DNA of 64,000 nt from NCBI RefSeq assembly GCF_001411555.2, contig NW_023361643.1:62001-126000 (forward strand). Direction: 5' to 3'. The notes beneath the pieces are model-generated. The model did not search any database. It was given only the letters and a program-made list of their open reading frames with translations, and was not told the origin of the DNA. The position numbers and the translations under genes are program-made. The stretch is from Juglans regia. Taxonomy: Eukaryota > Streptophyta > Magnoliopsida > Fagales > Juglandaceae. Shown here piece after piece: positions 30,911 through 42,264 of the stretch (position 1 is its first letter; the number at the start of each line of letters is the position of its first letter).

Positions 30911-30975
30911 TATATATGCCCACGTTAGATATTGATATATATCCTTCACGTGGGCATATATATATATATATGTAC
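30720..30975. repeat. AT microsatellite interspersed with GCCCACGT motifs
   Basis: (AT)n runs, the longest at about 30,866-30,906, alternate with four GCCCACGTT copies and one inverted copy CACGTGGGC, so the CACGTG core recurs. Confidence 0.75.
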
Positions 30976-32404
30976 GTATAATGTTTTATCTTCCCAGTGT
31001 TTTATCTTCCCAGTGTTTTCTAAACTCCAACAATTCTAGGGTTGCCCAATGCTTTAACAAAACACAGAGCCGCACATATACATACATTCCCACATTGAGT
31101 AATGATATACCCACAACATTTTGTACAACACATTGTATGTACAACAATGTGTTAAATGAGGGGTGTTTTTGTAAAATCATCTTATCTTCCCACGTAGCAA
31201 CGCCTCCTCACAACGCCTCTGATCGGTCCATTGCAGGGCAAACGAAGGTCGTTCCTCTACCGATAGACGTTGGTTTACTCTATTTTGGACCCTCAAAACA
31301 AAGCAAGAAATAGCAGTGCAAACCGAGAGTTTTCCACGGATCAAACACCCACCGTACGTAAGCCTCACGTTAAACTAATCTCCATAAATTTACTCTTCAC
31401 GTTATACTGATCTCTATATATTTGCTCTTTTTATTTACTCTATGTTTCTGTCTCTCTATGTATTTACTCCATGATTTTATTGAAATCTTGCTAGCTTTGA
31501 ATGGGATAGAGACCCAGTAGAATAGAGATTGACTAGAAATAGGACTCTCCCACACCGAATTGGACTCAAAAGACACCAACACCTGAATGAAGTTTGACTC
31601 CAAATAACCATCAAACAAATTACTGCATCTAAAGACACCTACTAAATCTGCAATACCGTAACTCCTCTTCAAACATAACCCTTATACTCTTAATTGGCAA
31701 CAAGAATATCCAATAATTAAATATTCCATGCACGCCATTTGGTTATGGAACCACTTGTGTACGTGTACGATGACTTGCAGTTCTGGGTTATGATTGGATT
31801 GACTAATGAGGAGTAGGAGACTTTGAGAGGAATGTTGACAAGCTTGCACCACTTATATATATAATATTTAGGAGTCCTTTATTTGAGAAAATGGATTGTA
31901 GGAATTATGATTTTAGTTCGTGAGTTGATGATCTAGAGATAATTGAAAGAGAAAGAAATGGTTGAGAGAAAATAAGACAGAATTTTATGGTAGTTCGGTG
32001 TTACAATGTCTGCGTCCACCACTAGGCAAGACAACTCGCGCGGGAGATTGGGGTAGAAGAAGATATAAATACATTCAAATATCAATATATTATCAATGCA
32101 ATAGATAATTTAATATATTAATCAAATCAGACCTAACTAGAAGGGATAATAACATATTTAAGATTAAACTATATATGCGAAATTTCTTACTACTAAATTT
32201 GAAGCTTATGGGCAATGAAAAGTCCTTAGTTGGCCGAAGTGAACAAGCTAACAATATGCTAAGCTGTGTTTGGTATGGTAAGGTATATCCTTGTAAACTG
32301 ATCTAAATAATTCCTTAATCAATCATAACATGGAAAACAAGACAACACATCATATATTCTAATCACCAACAGCTGCATTTAAAAAAAAAAAAAATAGATG
32401 ACAT

Positions 32405-34856
32405 GTAACCACTCAGAAAATATGCTATCGTTGATTATACCGGGACCATCATCACCTTCAATGAATATAGATGTATATTTAGAGCCTCTAATATCATAAT
32501 TAAAGGAATTAAGGGAGGTTGGAGCACCAACCTATGATGTTTGCTCTAGAGAGATGTTTACAATGCGCGCAGCTTTAATGTGGACGATAAATAATTTTCC
32601 TGCATATAGTGATTTGCCTGGATGGAGTACGAAAGGTCGTTTAGCATGTCCTTGTTGTATGGGTAATACACGATCTAGATGGCTGAAACATGGAAAAAAA
32701 ATTTCCTACATGGGGCATAGAAGATTCTTGCCAAGAAAACATAGGTGGAGAATGATGGCAAGAACATTTGATGATACTTGAGAAATTGATCCTCCACCTA
32801 CCATGCCAACACCTAATGAAATTTTGGAACAATTAGATGATGAAAGATGCAATGCTATAACAAATCGTAAAAGAAATAGAGTTGTGGGGTCCACTACTGT
32901 TAAGGAATACTCATGGAAGAAACGTAGTATTTTCTTTAATTTGCCTTACTGGAAAGATAATTTATTGTGTCATAATCTTGATGTGATGCGCATTGAAAAA
33001 AAATGTGGTGGATAATATTATTGGCACACTGTTAAATATTGATACGAAATCAAAAGATGGCATACAAGCATGCCTTGACTTACAAGAGATGGGTTTGAGA
33101 CCACAACTTCATCCAGTTATCATAGATGCAAACAAGACATATTTGCCTCCAGCTATTTTCACAATGAGTAACCAAGAGAAAGAAGACTTGTTGAAGGTTA
33201 TAAAAAATGTAAAAGTATCAGATGGTTATTCTTCAAATGTTTCACGTTGTGTCAAGCTTCAACACCATACTATAGTGGGCATGAAGAGTCATGATAGCCA
33301 TATACTGATGCAACAGCTCCTACCAATTGCATTACGTGGGTCATTACCTAAGAAAGTAATAGAACCCTTAATCGAGCTATCTGGATTCTTCAGGGGAATT
33401 TGTTCGAAAACGATGCGGCTTGAAGATTTGGACCAATTGAAATCTAGAATACCCTACATATTGTGCCAATTAGAAATGATATTTCCGCCATCATTTTTCA
33501 TGGTTATGGTGCACTTGATTATACTTTTAGTTGCAGAATGTAAACTTGGAGGACCCGTGCATTATCAATGGATGTATCCTGTTGAAAGGTATGCTATAGT
33601 TATTGAATTAAAAACACATAAATCTATTAAAGTAAAAAAAATAGTAAAAGTCATCTCATGATTTTTGTTGTAGATACCTACACCGACTTCAGTTTCATGT
33701 GCGTAACAAAGCTGCACCAGAAGGTCCCATTGCTGAAGGATATTTGCTGGAGGAATTATTGACGTTTTGTTCTCGTTATTTAGAATCTGGTCAAACGGTT
33801 TTCAATAGACCATCTAGAAACCCGGATGATTCTAAAGGGAAAGTTCTTGACGTTCGCCTCAATTTTATGGCATGGACTCAAGCACATCGCTATATTCTCT
33901 TCAACTCTGATGATTTCACTCCATTTCGCATGTGAGTTGCAATGTTTAATATGTATGAATTAAATTATATTTCATTTATATTAGTGTAATTATAACAGAC
34001 ATTTGTGATGTCGTCATGAACATATGTAGAATGCACTTGGAAATATTGAGGAATACAATTGATGAGAGGCATGCATCGAATGACGAACTACAGAAGAGGC
34101 ACCAAATTGGTTTCAAGACTAGGTACTATTTACACCCCATTCAATATTATATCACATAATTTGTTATGTCTCGCTAGTTTTCGTCACTTACTCAATTCTA
34201 ATAATCTAACCTTTCAAGTAATGAAAATGAATGACAATGGAAGAAGTGAATTGGGCCATAAAGTTGTAATGCATTATAAAGGTCCCATGCGAATTGCCAA
34301 AGAATTTAACCGAATTGTCATCAATGGCACAAAATATCGCACTAGGAATTACGAAAATGGGAAGAAAACTCAGCATTGTGGTGTTAGTGTGTGTACTGAA
34401 GATGGCCCTGCTTGGTATGGCCAATTAACACGCATAATTGAGATTATGTATTATGATGGATCTCGATATGTGTTATTCAAATGGGATTGGGCAGACGTTA
34501 CTAGGGGTAAAGGTTTCAAGGAGGACGAGTTTGGGTTTAGTCTTGTAAATTTTTCTCATCTAGTACACACTGGTAATCGGATAATTGATGATCCGTTTGT
34601 TTTATCTTTCCAAGTATCTCAAGTATATTATGTGGCAGATGAAAGATGCACAAATTGGGTTGTTGTTGTTAAGACAAAACCAAGAGACGTGTATGACACT
34701 AGTGAAGAGGAAGTGATTGACGACGATGAGGATGAATATTTAGTCAACGAATGTTGTAACACTTCCAACAATGAAGCTATTGAACCTGCTACTGATGATG
34801 TTGTGTGGGCGCGAAATGACATAGAGGGAATGACGATCGAAACTCCTCAATAGTGT
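32405..34856 (+). pseudogene. CACTA transposase gene (TNP2 C-terminal part, DUF4218, DUF4216), 5'-truncated
   Basis: Starting mid-TNP2 (Transposase_21): MLSLIIPGPSSPSMNIDVYL, MFTMRAALMWTINNFPAYSD, LPGWSTKGRLACPCC, LKHGKKISYMGHRRFLP, and after 32,940 LPYWKDNLL. DUF4218 follows: IEPLIELSGFFRGICSKTM, YILCQLEMIFPPSFF, GGPVHYQWMYPVERY, then an intron (GTATGC...TTGTAG) and NKAAPEGPIAEGYLLEELLT, YLESGQTVFNRP. DUF4216 follows: GPAWYGQLTRIIEIMYYDG, LFKWDWADVTRG, ending in an acidic tail to 34,856. Stops after EPLIS and at 32,779, and a 1-base insertion in an A run near 32,997 (IEKK for IEKN), disable it. TNP2 supplies the catalytic transposase; much of its N-terminal domain is absent here. Confidence 0.9.
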
Positions 34857-34988
34857 TGAGTAAGAAATATATATTTAGACTTTTTAACTTGATATCTCCT
34901 ATAACTTTACTTCTATCTCATATCATGCTCCAAATATTATTATTTCTATTAATTTGCGTATATGTAAACTTGTTTTTGTATAGGTACA

Positions 34989-36985
34989 ATGGGTCCAAAA
35001 AAGAAGGCAAAGACTATCAGACCACACATGCGAAGACAATCTATTTCAATAACAACTGTTCATAGTGAGACACAATCATACCCATCCCTTGATAGGGCGG
35101 CCCATTCATTACCCTCTGTCGATGCGCCACCCCCTTCCGTTGATAGGATGATGGAGTCATTACCTTCTAGAGATTGTCCTTTACAACCATCATTATCTTC
35201 ACAGAAAGGGACCCAACCTTCTACATCAATACAAATGGGAGGCCAACTACCCAGACATATAGAAATCAACAGAGAGACCCAGCCATGCACACTAGTACCA
35301 ATAGAACCATTTTTCGAAGCAGAAAATGTCGACTTGTTTTCAGACATTGGAGATCGTTTTGTTGTCATTGTTGGCATGTTTATGTTTTTCTTACTTCTTA
35401 TTTATTTCACTATGAATGCACATTTACAAAATAGTAACAACGTCACTAAATCCATTTTTGCAGATAGTAATGGAGGTAGAGTAAAAAGACCATTGCACTC
35501 AATTCATGACATTTGGCATCTTCCAAAAGGGGAGCGAATTGATATGGAGCTCAATAATCTTGGTCAACCCATCAAAAAACAAGACTCAAAGGTGGTAAGG
35601 TTTGGTGGCCTGATAGCGAGAACTTATAAGTTAGTTCTAATAATTTACAAGGATTGGAGGTCGGTACCTAAAACCATAAAGGAGGAAGCGTGGGGTCTTA
35701 TAATGGTATAGAACTTGTATTAAACCATTATTATTAATTAAGTAGGTGTATTTTGAAAATTTTGTTAGAAATCAAGACATATACTTATGTAAATTTATTT
35801 TGATTGTAGGGAAAGTTTAAAGTTCCTAATGACAAATTGGATGCATTCAAAAAATGGATACTGAAGGACCTGGGGAAGAAATGGAAAGACTACAAGCACG
35901 AATTGAAGAAAAAATTACTTCATGAAAAAGACACCTCTGCAGCACAAGTTGTGGCAAGGGCAAGTCCCAATATAGTGGGCTTATCGCAACTAGCGGAGTT
36001 AGCCAATCTTTGGTTCGATCCAGAATATAAGGTAAAAACATGAGCATTTCTCTTAGATTTAGAAGGTCAACCAACTAGTTATTTTAATCATAATTCTCAT
36101 AATTTTTGTGATGTTGAAGTCGAAATGTAATAAAAATAAGGAGTGTCGTAAGAAGCAGGTGGTTGTTCACAGCGGAGGATAAAAAAGTTATGTAAGATAT
36201 GCCTAGATGCGGTATTTATTTTATTAGTATTTATTTACTGTTGAATATTTGTTAGTTATTTGTTTTCGATATGTGTTTAATCTAGAATATTGGACGCAGA
36301 AAAAATCGACTGGGACATTGCCAAGTTGAGCCCAATTGTTTGTCACGACCCATAAGAGAAAGGATGGCACCCACTACAATGATGAGACGAGGAAGAAAGT
36401 GGTATGTTTATTTTCAAATTTATTACTTTTTTTAATTTTAATGGATTTATAAGATGAATAATGTGTATTTTTTATTATCTATTACAGGCTGAGATGGAGG
36501 AACTTTTAACACAGGACACAAGTCCAATAGAAATGGGGTCTGGAGGAACCATGACTTGGGCATCAGATGATGTTTATTCTAAAGTAATGGGGCCAGAACG
36601 GCCTGGACGTGTCTGTGGCTTGGGGTTTGAGCCAACCCCTACAAGGCAAACTTGTCAACATTTACTACCAACTTCTACGCAAGAAGATGGTATATTCAAG
36701 GAAGAGTTGGATAAAATGAGGAACGAATTAACTGAATTGCGAAACTTAGTAAACACATTCATGCATGCACAGGTGAGCACCCCACTTATATTTAGTTGAT
36801 ATCAATCAACAATATTTTGGAATTTTTGGACTCACATTTGAATTTATTTTCAGGCTTCAGGACAAAATCAAATAGAGAATGAAGAGGAAGAGAAAGATGA
36901 AGAAGAGGAGAATGATGAAGAGGAAGACGAAGAAGAGGAAGAGGAAGATGAAGAAGTGGAAGAGAATGACGAGGATGAGGATTGA
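34989..36985 (+). pseudogene. Second CACTA gene (Transposase_24 / TNPA-like)
   Basis: The ATG at 34,989 follows a TATAG acceptor. Exon blocks: a basic start MGPKKKAKTIRPHMRRQS; HDIWHLPKGERIDMELNNL; FGGLIARTYKLVLIIYKDWR (to about 35,706); KFKVPNDKLDAFKKWILKDL (35,810-36,030); CNKNKECRKKQVVVHSGG (36,119-36,190); LFVTTHKRKDGTHYNDETRK (36,287-36,399); AEMEELLTQDTSPIEMGSGG (36,487-36,771), DDVYSKVMGPERPGRV and a coil KEELDKMRNELTELRNLVN; and an acidic last exon of Glu/Asp runs ending at TGA 36,983-36,985. In-frame stops lie after VVVHSGG and at 36,327-36,329. This is the accessory protein family of plant CACTA elements, which in En/Spm binds the subterminal repeats. Confidence 0.8.
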
Positions 36986-37299
36986 GGGGATTATAAGTGA
37001 AGAATCTAAAATTATATTAATATTTTAGTTTAATGGTATTTGCAACTTTCCTTAATTGAGATAATATTTATTTATGCCATATATCGACATTAGCTCTGTT
37101 TTGCTAAGTTGGAATTGGAATGGATTCTAAAAGTTTTAAATTCAGGTGTTAGGTGAAGTGATGAATTATGCATTAGTTTTACTACTCTTTTTCTAAGTTG
37201 TGAATCTTAGTAAGATGTCATTTACTAGTTTGGTTTATGACTCATTCTTTGAATGAAATTAGTGATTTATAAAGAAAAATTATTATCCAAGTCCCTTGA
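36986..37299. other. 3' flank of the CACTA second gene
   Basis: A/T-rich 3' untranslated sequence. I see no gene or clear repeat. Confidence 0.5.
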
Positions 37300-37928
37300 T
37301 CAATTGTCGACCTTTTTATAAATGCTTCCAAAGCTATATATTATTATTGACATAACAATATAAACGCTGTAACACTACTAATTTATTGGCGTAAAATTGA
37401 TCAATTGTAAGCGTTGTTTAAATAATATAAACACTAGAAAACTCAATAATTTATCGGCGTAAAATTGATCAATTGTCGGCATTTTATTAAATGCCAACAA
37501 AATGCTGAGAAAGCTATATATTATTTTTGGCGTAACAATATGGACGCCAGAAAACTCAATAATTGACCGGCGTAAAATTGATCAATTGTCGGCGTTTAAC
37601 AAAACGCCGAAAAGTTATATATTATTTCCGACGTAACAATATAAACGCCGAAAAACTCAATAATTTACCAGGGTAAATTTGATCACTTTTTAGCATTTTT
37701 TTAATGCCGGCAAAGCTATATGTTATTACCGGCGTAATATTATAAACGTTTGGAAACAGCTAATTTACCGGCGTAAAATAGATAAATTTTTGGCTTTTTT
37801 GTAAACGCCGCCAAAGCTAGATATTATTACTGGCGTAAATAATAAGCACCGGCAATAATATATTTTTACCGGCGCATAAACAATCGCCGCTAATATAAAC
37901 GCCGACAATTCTTACTTTTTTTGTAGCG
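37300..37928. repeat. Right subterminal repeats of the inner CACTA
   Basis: Units of about 60-90 bp repeat ACCGGCGTAAAATTGATCAA, TTGTCGGCGTTT and TATATTATTACCGGCGTAA, ending at TTTTTTTGTAGCG. Confidence 0.8.
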
Positions 37929-37959
37929 CGCCTCCCGTGCTTATATTTATTAAATCAGA

Positions 37960-38545
37960 AAATCTTTAGATGGAACGTTCGAACTTTTAAGTTGTACGTT
38001 CGAATGTTATATAATCTCGTCCAATTTTTAAATGACATTCGAACGTTTAAGTTGTATGTTTGAACATTATATAATCCCGCCCAATTTTTAAATGACATTC
38101 GAACATTTAAGTTTTACGGTCGAACGTTATATTATCCTGCCCAATTTTTAGGTGATGTTAGAACGTTAAAAAACTCAGTTAATATTTTTGCGGATAACGT
38201 TCGGACATTTTCTATACACGTTCGAATGTATCTTCCTATGATAGTCTTCAAAATCTAGTGAAAAATTTCCCGCACTTCTATTTTCATGTTCAAACGTTAG
38301 GAAATTTGGCATTCGAAAGTTAATAAATTCCCAGTGATTTTCATCAACTAACGTTCGAACGTACATTTTAACGTCTGAACGTTTCAGATAATCACATAGG
38401 TTCTTAAATCAAGCAGGAAGTTTCCCGCACTTTTATTTTGCATGTTCGAACGTTAGATTAAAACGTTCGAACGTGGGAAGATCATCACAGATATGAGAAA
38501 ATCGAGCGGGAATATAATATTAACGTTCGAATGTTACTTTTACCT
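37960..38545. repeat. Right subterminal repeats of the 20-kb CACTA, inner cluster
   Basis: Many variants of AACGTTCGAACGT in both orientations. Near the start there are three tandem units of about 64 bp containing ATATAATCCCGCCCAATTTT. Confidence 0.8.
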
Positions 38546-39465
38546 TCATAGCTTAGTATTTATTAATATAATAGTTATATATATGTATTTTTTTCTAGAT
38601 ACTCATAATATTTCTCTTCAAAATAATCCCTTTTTGTTTTTAAAAAGTTGAGAAAAATACTAACTTTTTGTGACATAAAAGTTCTTCCATATAACCTGTT
38701 TGTTCAAGATATTTTTTGTTACTTATTAAATTCTTCTTTACTCAAGGTGTGCGTATTTGGGCATCATCTCCAATCACTTGTGAATATGTTGGAGAAATAT
38801 GCTCATTTTTAGAATTATGAGAGGTGGATGTCAAGGTGAGTAATCTGGACTATATATAGTATATAATATACTATAATATAGTATAGTATATATATTATAT
38901 TATATATATATATATAGTATGATAGCATAATACTTTAAATGAAAACATAATAATATACAATATATACTATGCTATATATATGGATCAATAATTTATAATT
39001 AATAAAACTAACAACAAAACTTATATATATATACACTATATATATACAGTACTATATAGTACTATATAATATTTTTTTATTTATGTAAAAGTTGAGAAAA
39101 ATAAAAATTTTTTGTGACTATTATTTGTTAATTTTAGATTCTTCTTTATTCAAGATATATATTTGGGCATCATCTTCAACTACTTGTGAATATATATAGT
39201 GTATTATATATATAAGAGTATTATAGTCTATATATAATATAGTATATAATACATTATATATATAATGCACTATATATAGACTATATAGTAATAATTATCT
39301 AGAATCACATCATCTGAGAGTCATGATCTGTATGACTTTCAACTTCATCCAACCCAGATCCAATGGCCAGCCCAGTCTTTGATCTCACTAAAACAGCCTT
39401 GCTATGTACTGATCTAATGGCCAACCCCGTCTTTGATCTCACTCTATTTGAAAAAAGTATCATAA
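38546..39465. other. A/T-rich CACTA interior with local duplications
   Basis: Segments around 38,640-38,800 and 39,080-39,200 are related (both contain AAAAGTTGAGAAAAATA and TTTGGGCATCATCT). A 54-bp tandem repeat with AATGGCC...GTCTTTGATCTCACT starts at 39,361 and 39,415. No coding sequence is supported. Confidence 0.5.
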
Positions 39466-39585
39466 TTTATATATAGTTAAGTTATATACTTTTCTTTTTC
39501 TTTTTTTTTTAAGATTAAGTTTTATACTATACTTATAATTTGAATAATAATCATATTTTAACTAAATTAGTATGAATATATTATA
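39466..39585 (+). repeat. Direct repeat, copy 2 (partner 23,609-23,720)
   Basis: Same sequence as 23,609-23,720, here running on into ATATACTTATTAGATG where copy 1 runs into the chromovirus. Confidence 0.8.
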
Positions 39586-39821
39586 TATACTTATTAGATG
39601 TTAAATACTAATTCTCATATTAAATGTATATTAAATGTTTTTAATCTTTACTTAAATTAAGATCCTAAACTTATAATTTTCTTTTTAAACATATTCAATA
39701 AAAATTCAAAAACAATAATCACAATATTTCAAATCCATATCACAACAACAATAATATTCCCACAACAATATTTATACACATATTAAATCGAATGTACTAA
39801 GAATTACAATCGAACGTTTCG

Positions 39822-40920
39822 TCTATATAAGTCCAAAATAGAACGGAAAAACGTCATTTTCACTGTTATCTAACTTCATTCCCGTTTGCACGGCACCACT
39901 CCTCCGTCACTGCAGCCGTCAAACTCTGCCACAACTGTCACTAAAAGGTAGGCATTTATCTTTTAACTTCTAACATGTATTTTATTTGAGATTTGGATTC
40001 GGTTTTGTTTAAAACGAGCCAAGTAGTGGCCGAATTTTCAACTCCATTTTTCGGCCACCAGGGCTTACCATTGGCCAAATATTCACCGTATAAAAGTTTC
40101 TTGAAGTGTATATTTCATTTCTACAGTGACATTTCGGCATTTAGAACCTTGTACATTGATTTTCGAGATTTCAATAATAGCTGAGTCGATTCAACCATTC
40201 TGTGTCATAACGTTCGAACGTGTCACCAAGACGTTCGAACATACGATGTTTCAATTACATAGTCGTTAAGGCTTCTACGTTCGAACGTGTATTGTTTTAC
40301 ATTCATACGTAAAATTTATGTCCAAACTTTTAATTATAACGTTCAAACGTACTACTTTTTAAATTTATTTATGCTTCAACGTTCGGACGTGAATCATTTA
40401 CATTCGCAAGTAAAACTCAAACGTTTGAACATATAACAAAAACGTCCAAACGTACGTCATTTAAATTTATTTACTGCTTACGTTCAAACGTGTATGTTAT
40501 ACGTTCGCATATATGTGTTTTACGTGCGAACGTAAAGAATACATGTCCGAACGTTTATTTTACTATGTTTGAACGTTAATGCAGAGCAGTTTAAAATTAA
40601 CACAAAAAATGCATCAATGTAAATAATTTTTTTTCCTTTTCTATTTTCAGGATATAGCTCATCCTCTGCATACTAGGAAACAAGGGAGGAAATGTGCCAC
40701 TCAGGACACTGCTCGTATTGGGGCTCGTACTGTTATAGTTGAGTGAGAGGTCCTGATTAATGAGTTCGACGAACTTATATGGGAGCAGACGAACCTGAGA
40801 GATGTTTTCGTCAGTAGAGGCTAGGGAAATATCTGCACATTGAGGGGGAAGGTATACCCCTCAATGGTTCAAGAGTTCTATATAGGGATCTGTTGTTTCG
40901 CGAACAACGCTATCATCTGA
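39822..40920 (+). pseudogene. PF20167-like ('putative plant transposon protein') gene remnant with its promoter
   Basis: A TATA box TCTATATAAG (39,822-39,831) is followed by a probable untranslated first exon ending AAAAG at 39,947 with a GTAGGC donor. An intron ends with CTATTTTCAG at 40,650. Exon 2 reads HPLHTRKQGRKCATQDTARI, VLINEFDELIWEQTNLRDVF and YPSMVQEFYIGIC, with stops near 40,746, 40,831 and 40,918. The MVxEFY block is the hallmark of PF20167-type transposon proteins. The better preserved homologue at 55,383-56,491 has the same relation to its element end. Subterminal AACGTTCGAACGT motifs lie inside the intron. The product's function is not known to me. Confidence 0.55.
40195..40590. 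repeat. Right subterminal repeats of the 20-kb CACTA, outer cluster
   Basis: About a dozen copies or variants of ACGTTCGAACGT. Further copies are at 41,225-41,340, then GTGACGG-like outer motifs up to the tip at 41,453. Confidence 0.8.
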
Positions 40921-41456
40921 GTGTTGTTTAAGAAATACGATCATATTTTGTATTTTACTTTTATTATATGTAAAGAAAAATATTATTTAATATCTCTATG
41001 GTTTTTTAATTTCAATTCTCAATCTTCTTTAATGTTATATTTTTCATCTTTAATACTAAATCACTACACTTCAAATATATATAAACATAAATACATATTT
41101 ATATATTACAAATTGTGTATATATAAATATATACAAGTCAATTTTTTAGACTTGTTTACAAATTATGCACTATAAAAATCACATAATTTAAATTTAATAG
41201 TCATATTTAATTTAAATTTACAATTAACGTTCGAACGTTAATTGGCGCCAAAACATTTCAAGTTTGCACGCAAGCAGCCACAATGTTTGAACGTAAATGT
41301 GACGTTTGAGCGTAAATTTCTCATACGTTGGAACGTAAAAAAAATTTCATCTGTCTTCAGTGATAAAAACCGTCACAAAAAAGGATTTTTAGTGATTGTT
41401 TTGGGATTGTCACAATTTTCTAACTATCACTAAAAAGCAATTGTGTTGTACTGATT

Positions 41457-42101
41457 ATATGACTATTAAATGATGGAAATTTTGAGTGACAAATTGCAAT
41501 ATATAATGATACCTTTATACTTCCTTAATTTACTTTTATTTCAACTATACTGTTTTTTTTCCCTTTTGCTCTGTAAATCTTGATTAAAAATTTCAGAACA
41601 TGAGCTTCTTACATAATTTAAAAGAAAATAAATTCAATTTTATAAAAATTGATATTCTTTTGCATTTAAGTCACTTTTTATAAAATTAAATTTATTTTAA
41701 ATTAATTTACATAATTACGTTGGTTAATTGAATTGAATTTATTTTAAATTATGCAAGAAGATAATATTCTGAAATTTTTAATTCAATTCAAACAACAAAA
41801 GAAAAAAAAAAAATAAAGATTGTATAAGGGTATCAATACCTTTGCAGGATCCACGTGGTGTCAATGACCAACGTCCATTTGGTGTCAACGTCTGGCTTTA
41901 TATCAACATTGATTACGTCATTATAATGACGTCCTACCTTTTGCGCGCGTGATACCATTAGGTTTGGTGGAAGATCAATTGATCAGAAAAGAATAAAATT
42001 GGCTTATAATGCATGCACATACGTATGTACGTTGTGCAATATATAATGGAGTGGCTTTTTGTACATTGTGCAATATATAATGGAGTGGCGTTTTAATCAT
42101 C
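41457..42101. repeat. Host upstream-region repeat: rest of unit 1 and start of unit 2
   Basis: 41,457-41,840 (GACTATTAAATGATGG, TTTGCTCTGTAAATCTTGAT) continues the sequence cut by the CACTA at 21,427. 41,946-42,101 (GGTTTGGTGGAAGATCAATT, TGTGCAATATATAATGGAG) repeats 21,270-21,370. No coding sequence. Confidence 0.7.
42027..42094. repeat. 34-bp tandem duplication of the TATA region
   Basis: GTAC(G/A)TTGTGCAATATATAA is repeated with a 34-bp period (starts 42,027 and 42,061). The counterpart near 21,317 has one copy. Confidence 0.85.
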
Positions 42102-42264
42102 AACTTGTTTGGGGGTTATTCTTCTCTCAACTGTTTTTCTCTCTCGTCGTCTTCCTGAGGGCGATTGGTGGTAAAACGTGACGAGGTGAAGGTAAAAAGT
42201 CCTTCAGCTTCGCAGGGAGGAGGGGGTGGAGTATCTGCTAGCTACGACGGGTAGAGGGGGGACA

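Larger units (their letters stand above)
29216..32404. other. Non-coding interior of the inner CACTA
   Basis: It contains a G/C-richer segment (29,216-29,900) with overlapping short frames on both strands, none recognisable. Next comes a 220-bp tandem duplication (30,151-30,560), then AT runs with GCCCACGT motifs (30,720-30,975). A/T-rich sequence follows up to a poly-A run at 32,381-32,394, just before the TNP2 match begins. The 5' half of TNP2 is absent. Confidence 0.5.
27375..37928 (+). mobile_element. Second CACTA element nested in the first
   Basis: The right end, read inward, begins CGCTACAAAAAAAGTAAGAA, a CACTACAAAAA-type tip with one change, followed by GGCGTTTATATT subterminal repeats. 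The left ~770 bp carry the same repeat family. Between them lie TNP2/DUF4218/DUF4216 and Transposase_24-like genes, both plus strand. The exact left tip is unclear (near 27,375, after a CTCTCACTCTAA microsatellite), so a target duplication could not be matched. Confidence 0.75.
21428..41453. mobile_element. CACTA (En/Spm) element, 20.0 kb including nested insertions
   Basis: The left tip CACTACAACACAATTTG (21,428) and the right tip, read inward on the minus strand, CAGTACAACACAATTGC (from 41,453) form the terminal inverted repeat. The host bases ATT are duplicated outside both ends (21,425-21,427 and 41,454-41,456), the 3-bp duplication expected of CACTA. Both ends carry dense palindromic subterminal motifs (AACGTTCGAACGT). 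The element's own genes survive only as a Transposase_24-like remnant on the left (minus) and a PF20167-like remnant on the right (plus). The middle is occupied by a chromovirus fragment and a second CACTA. Confidence 0.9.

Noticed and set aside
34989..35711. Reading the first block of the CACTA second gene as one continuous 240-residue protein with a membrane segment
   Set aside because: The hydrophobic stretch (FMFFLLLIYF) lies just before a TTTTTGCAG acceptor and is best explained as intron read-through.
42102..42264. Possible separate host gene leader before the LINE ORF1
   Set aside because: The sequence lies between the host repeat and ORF1 and is most simply the LINE 5' untranslated region.
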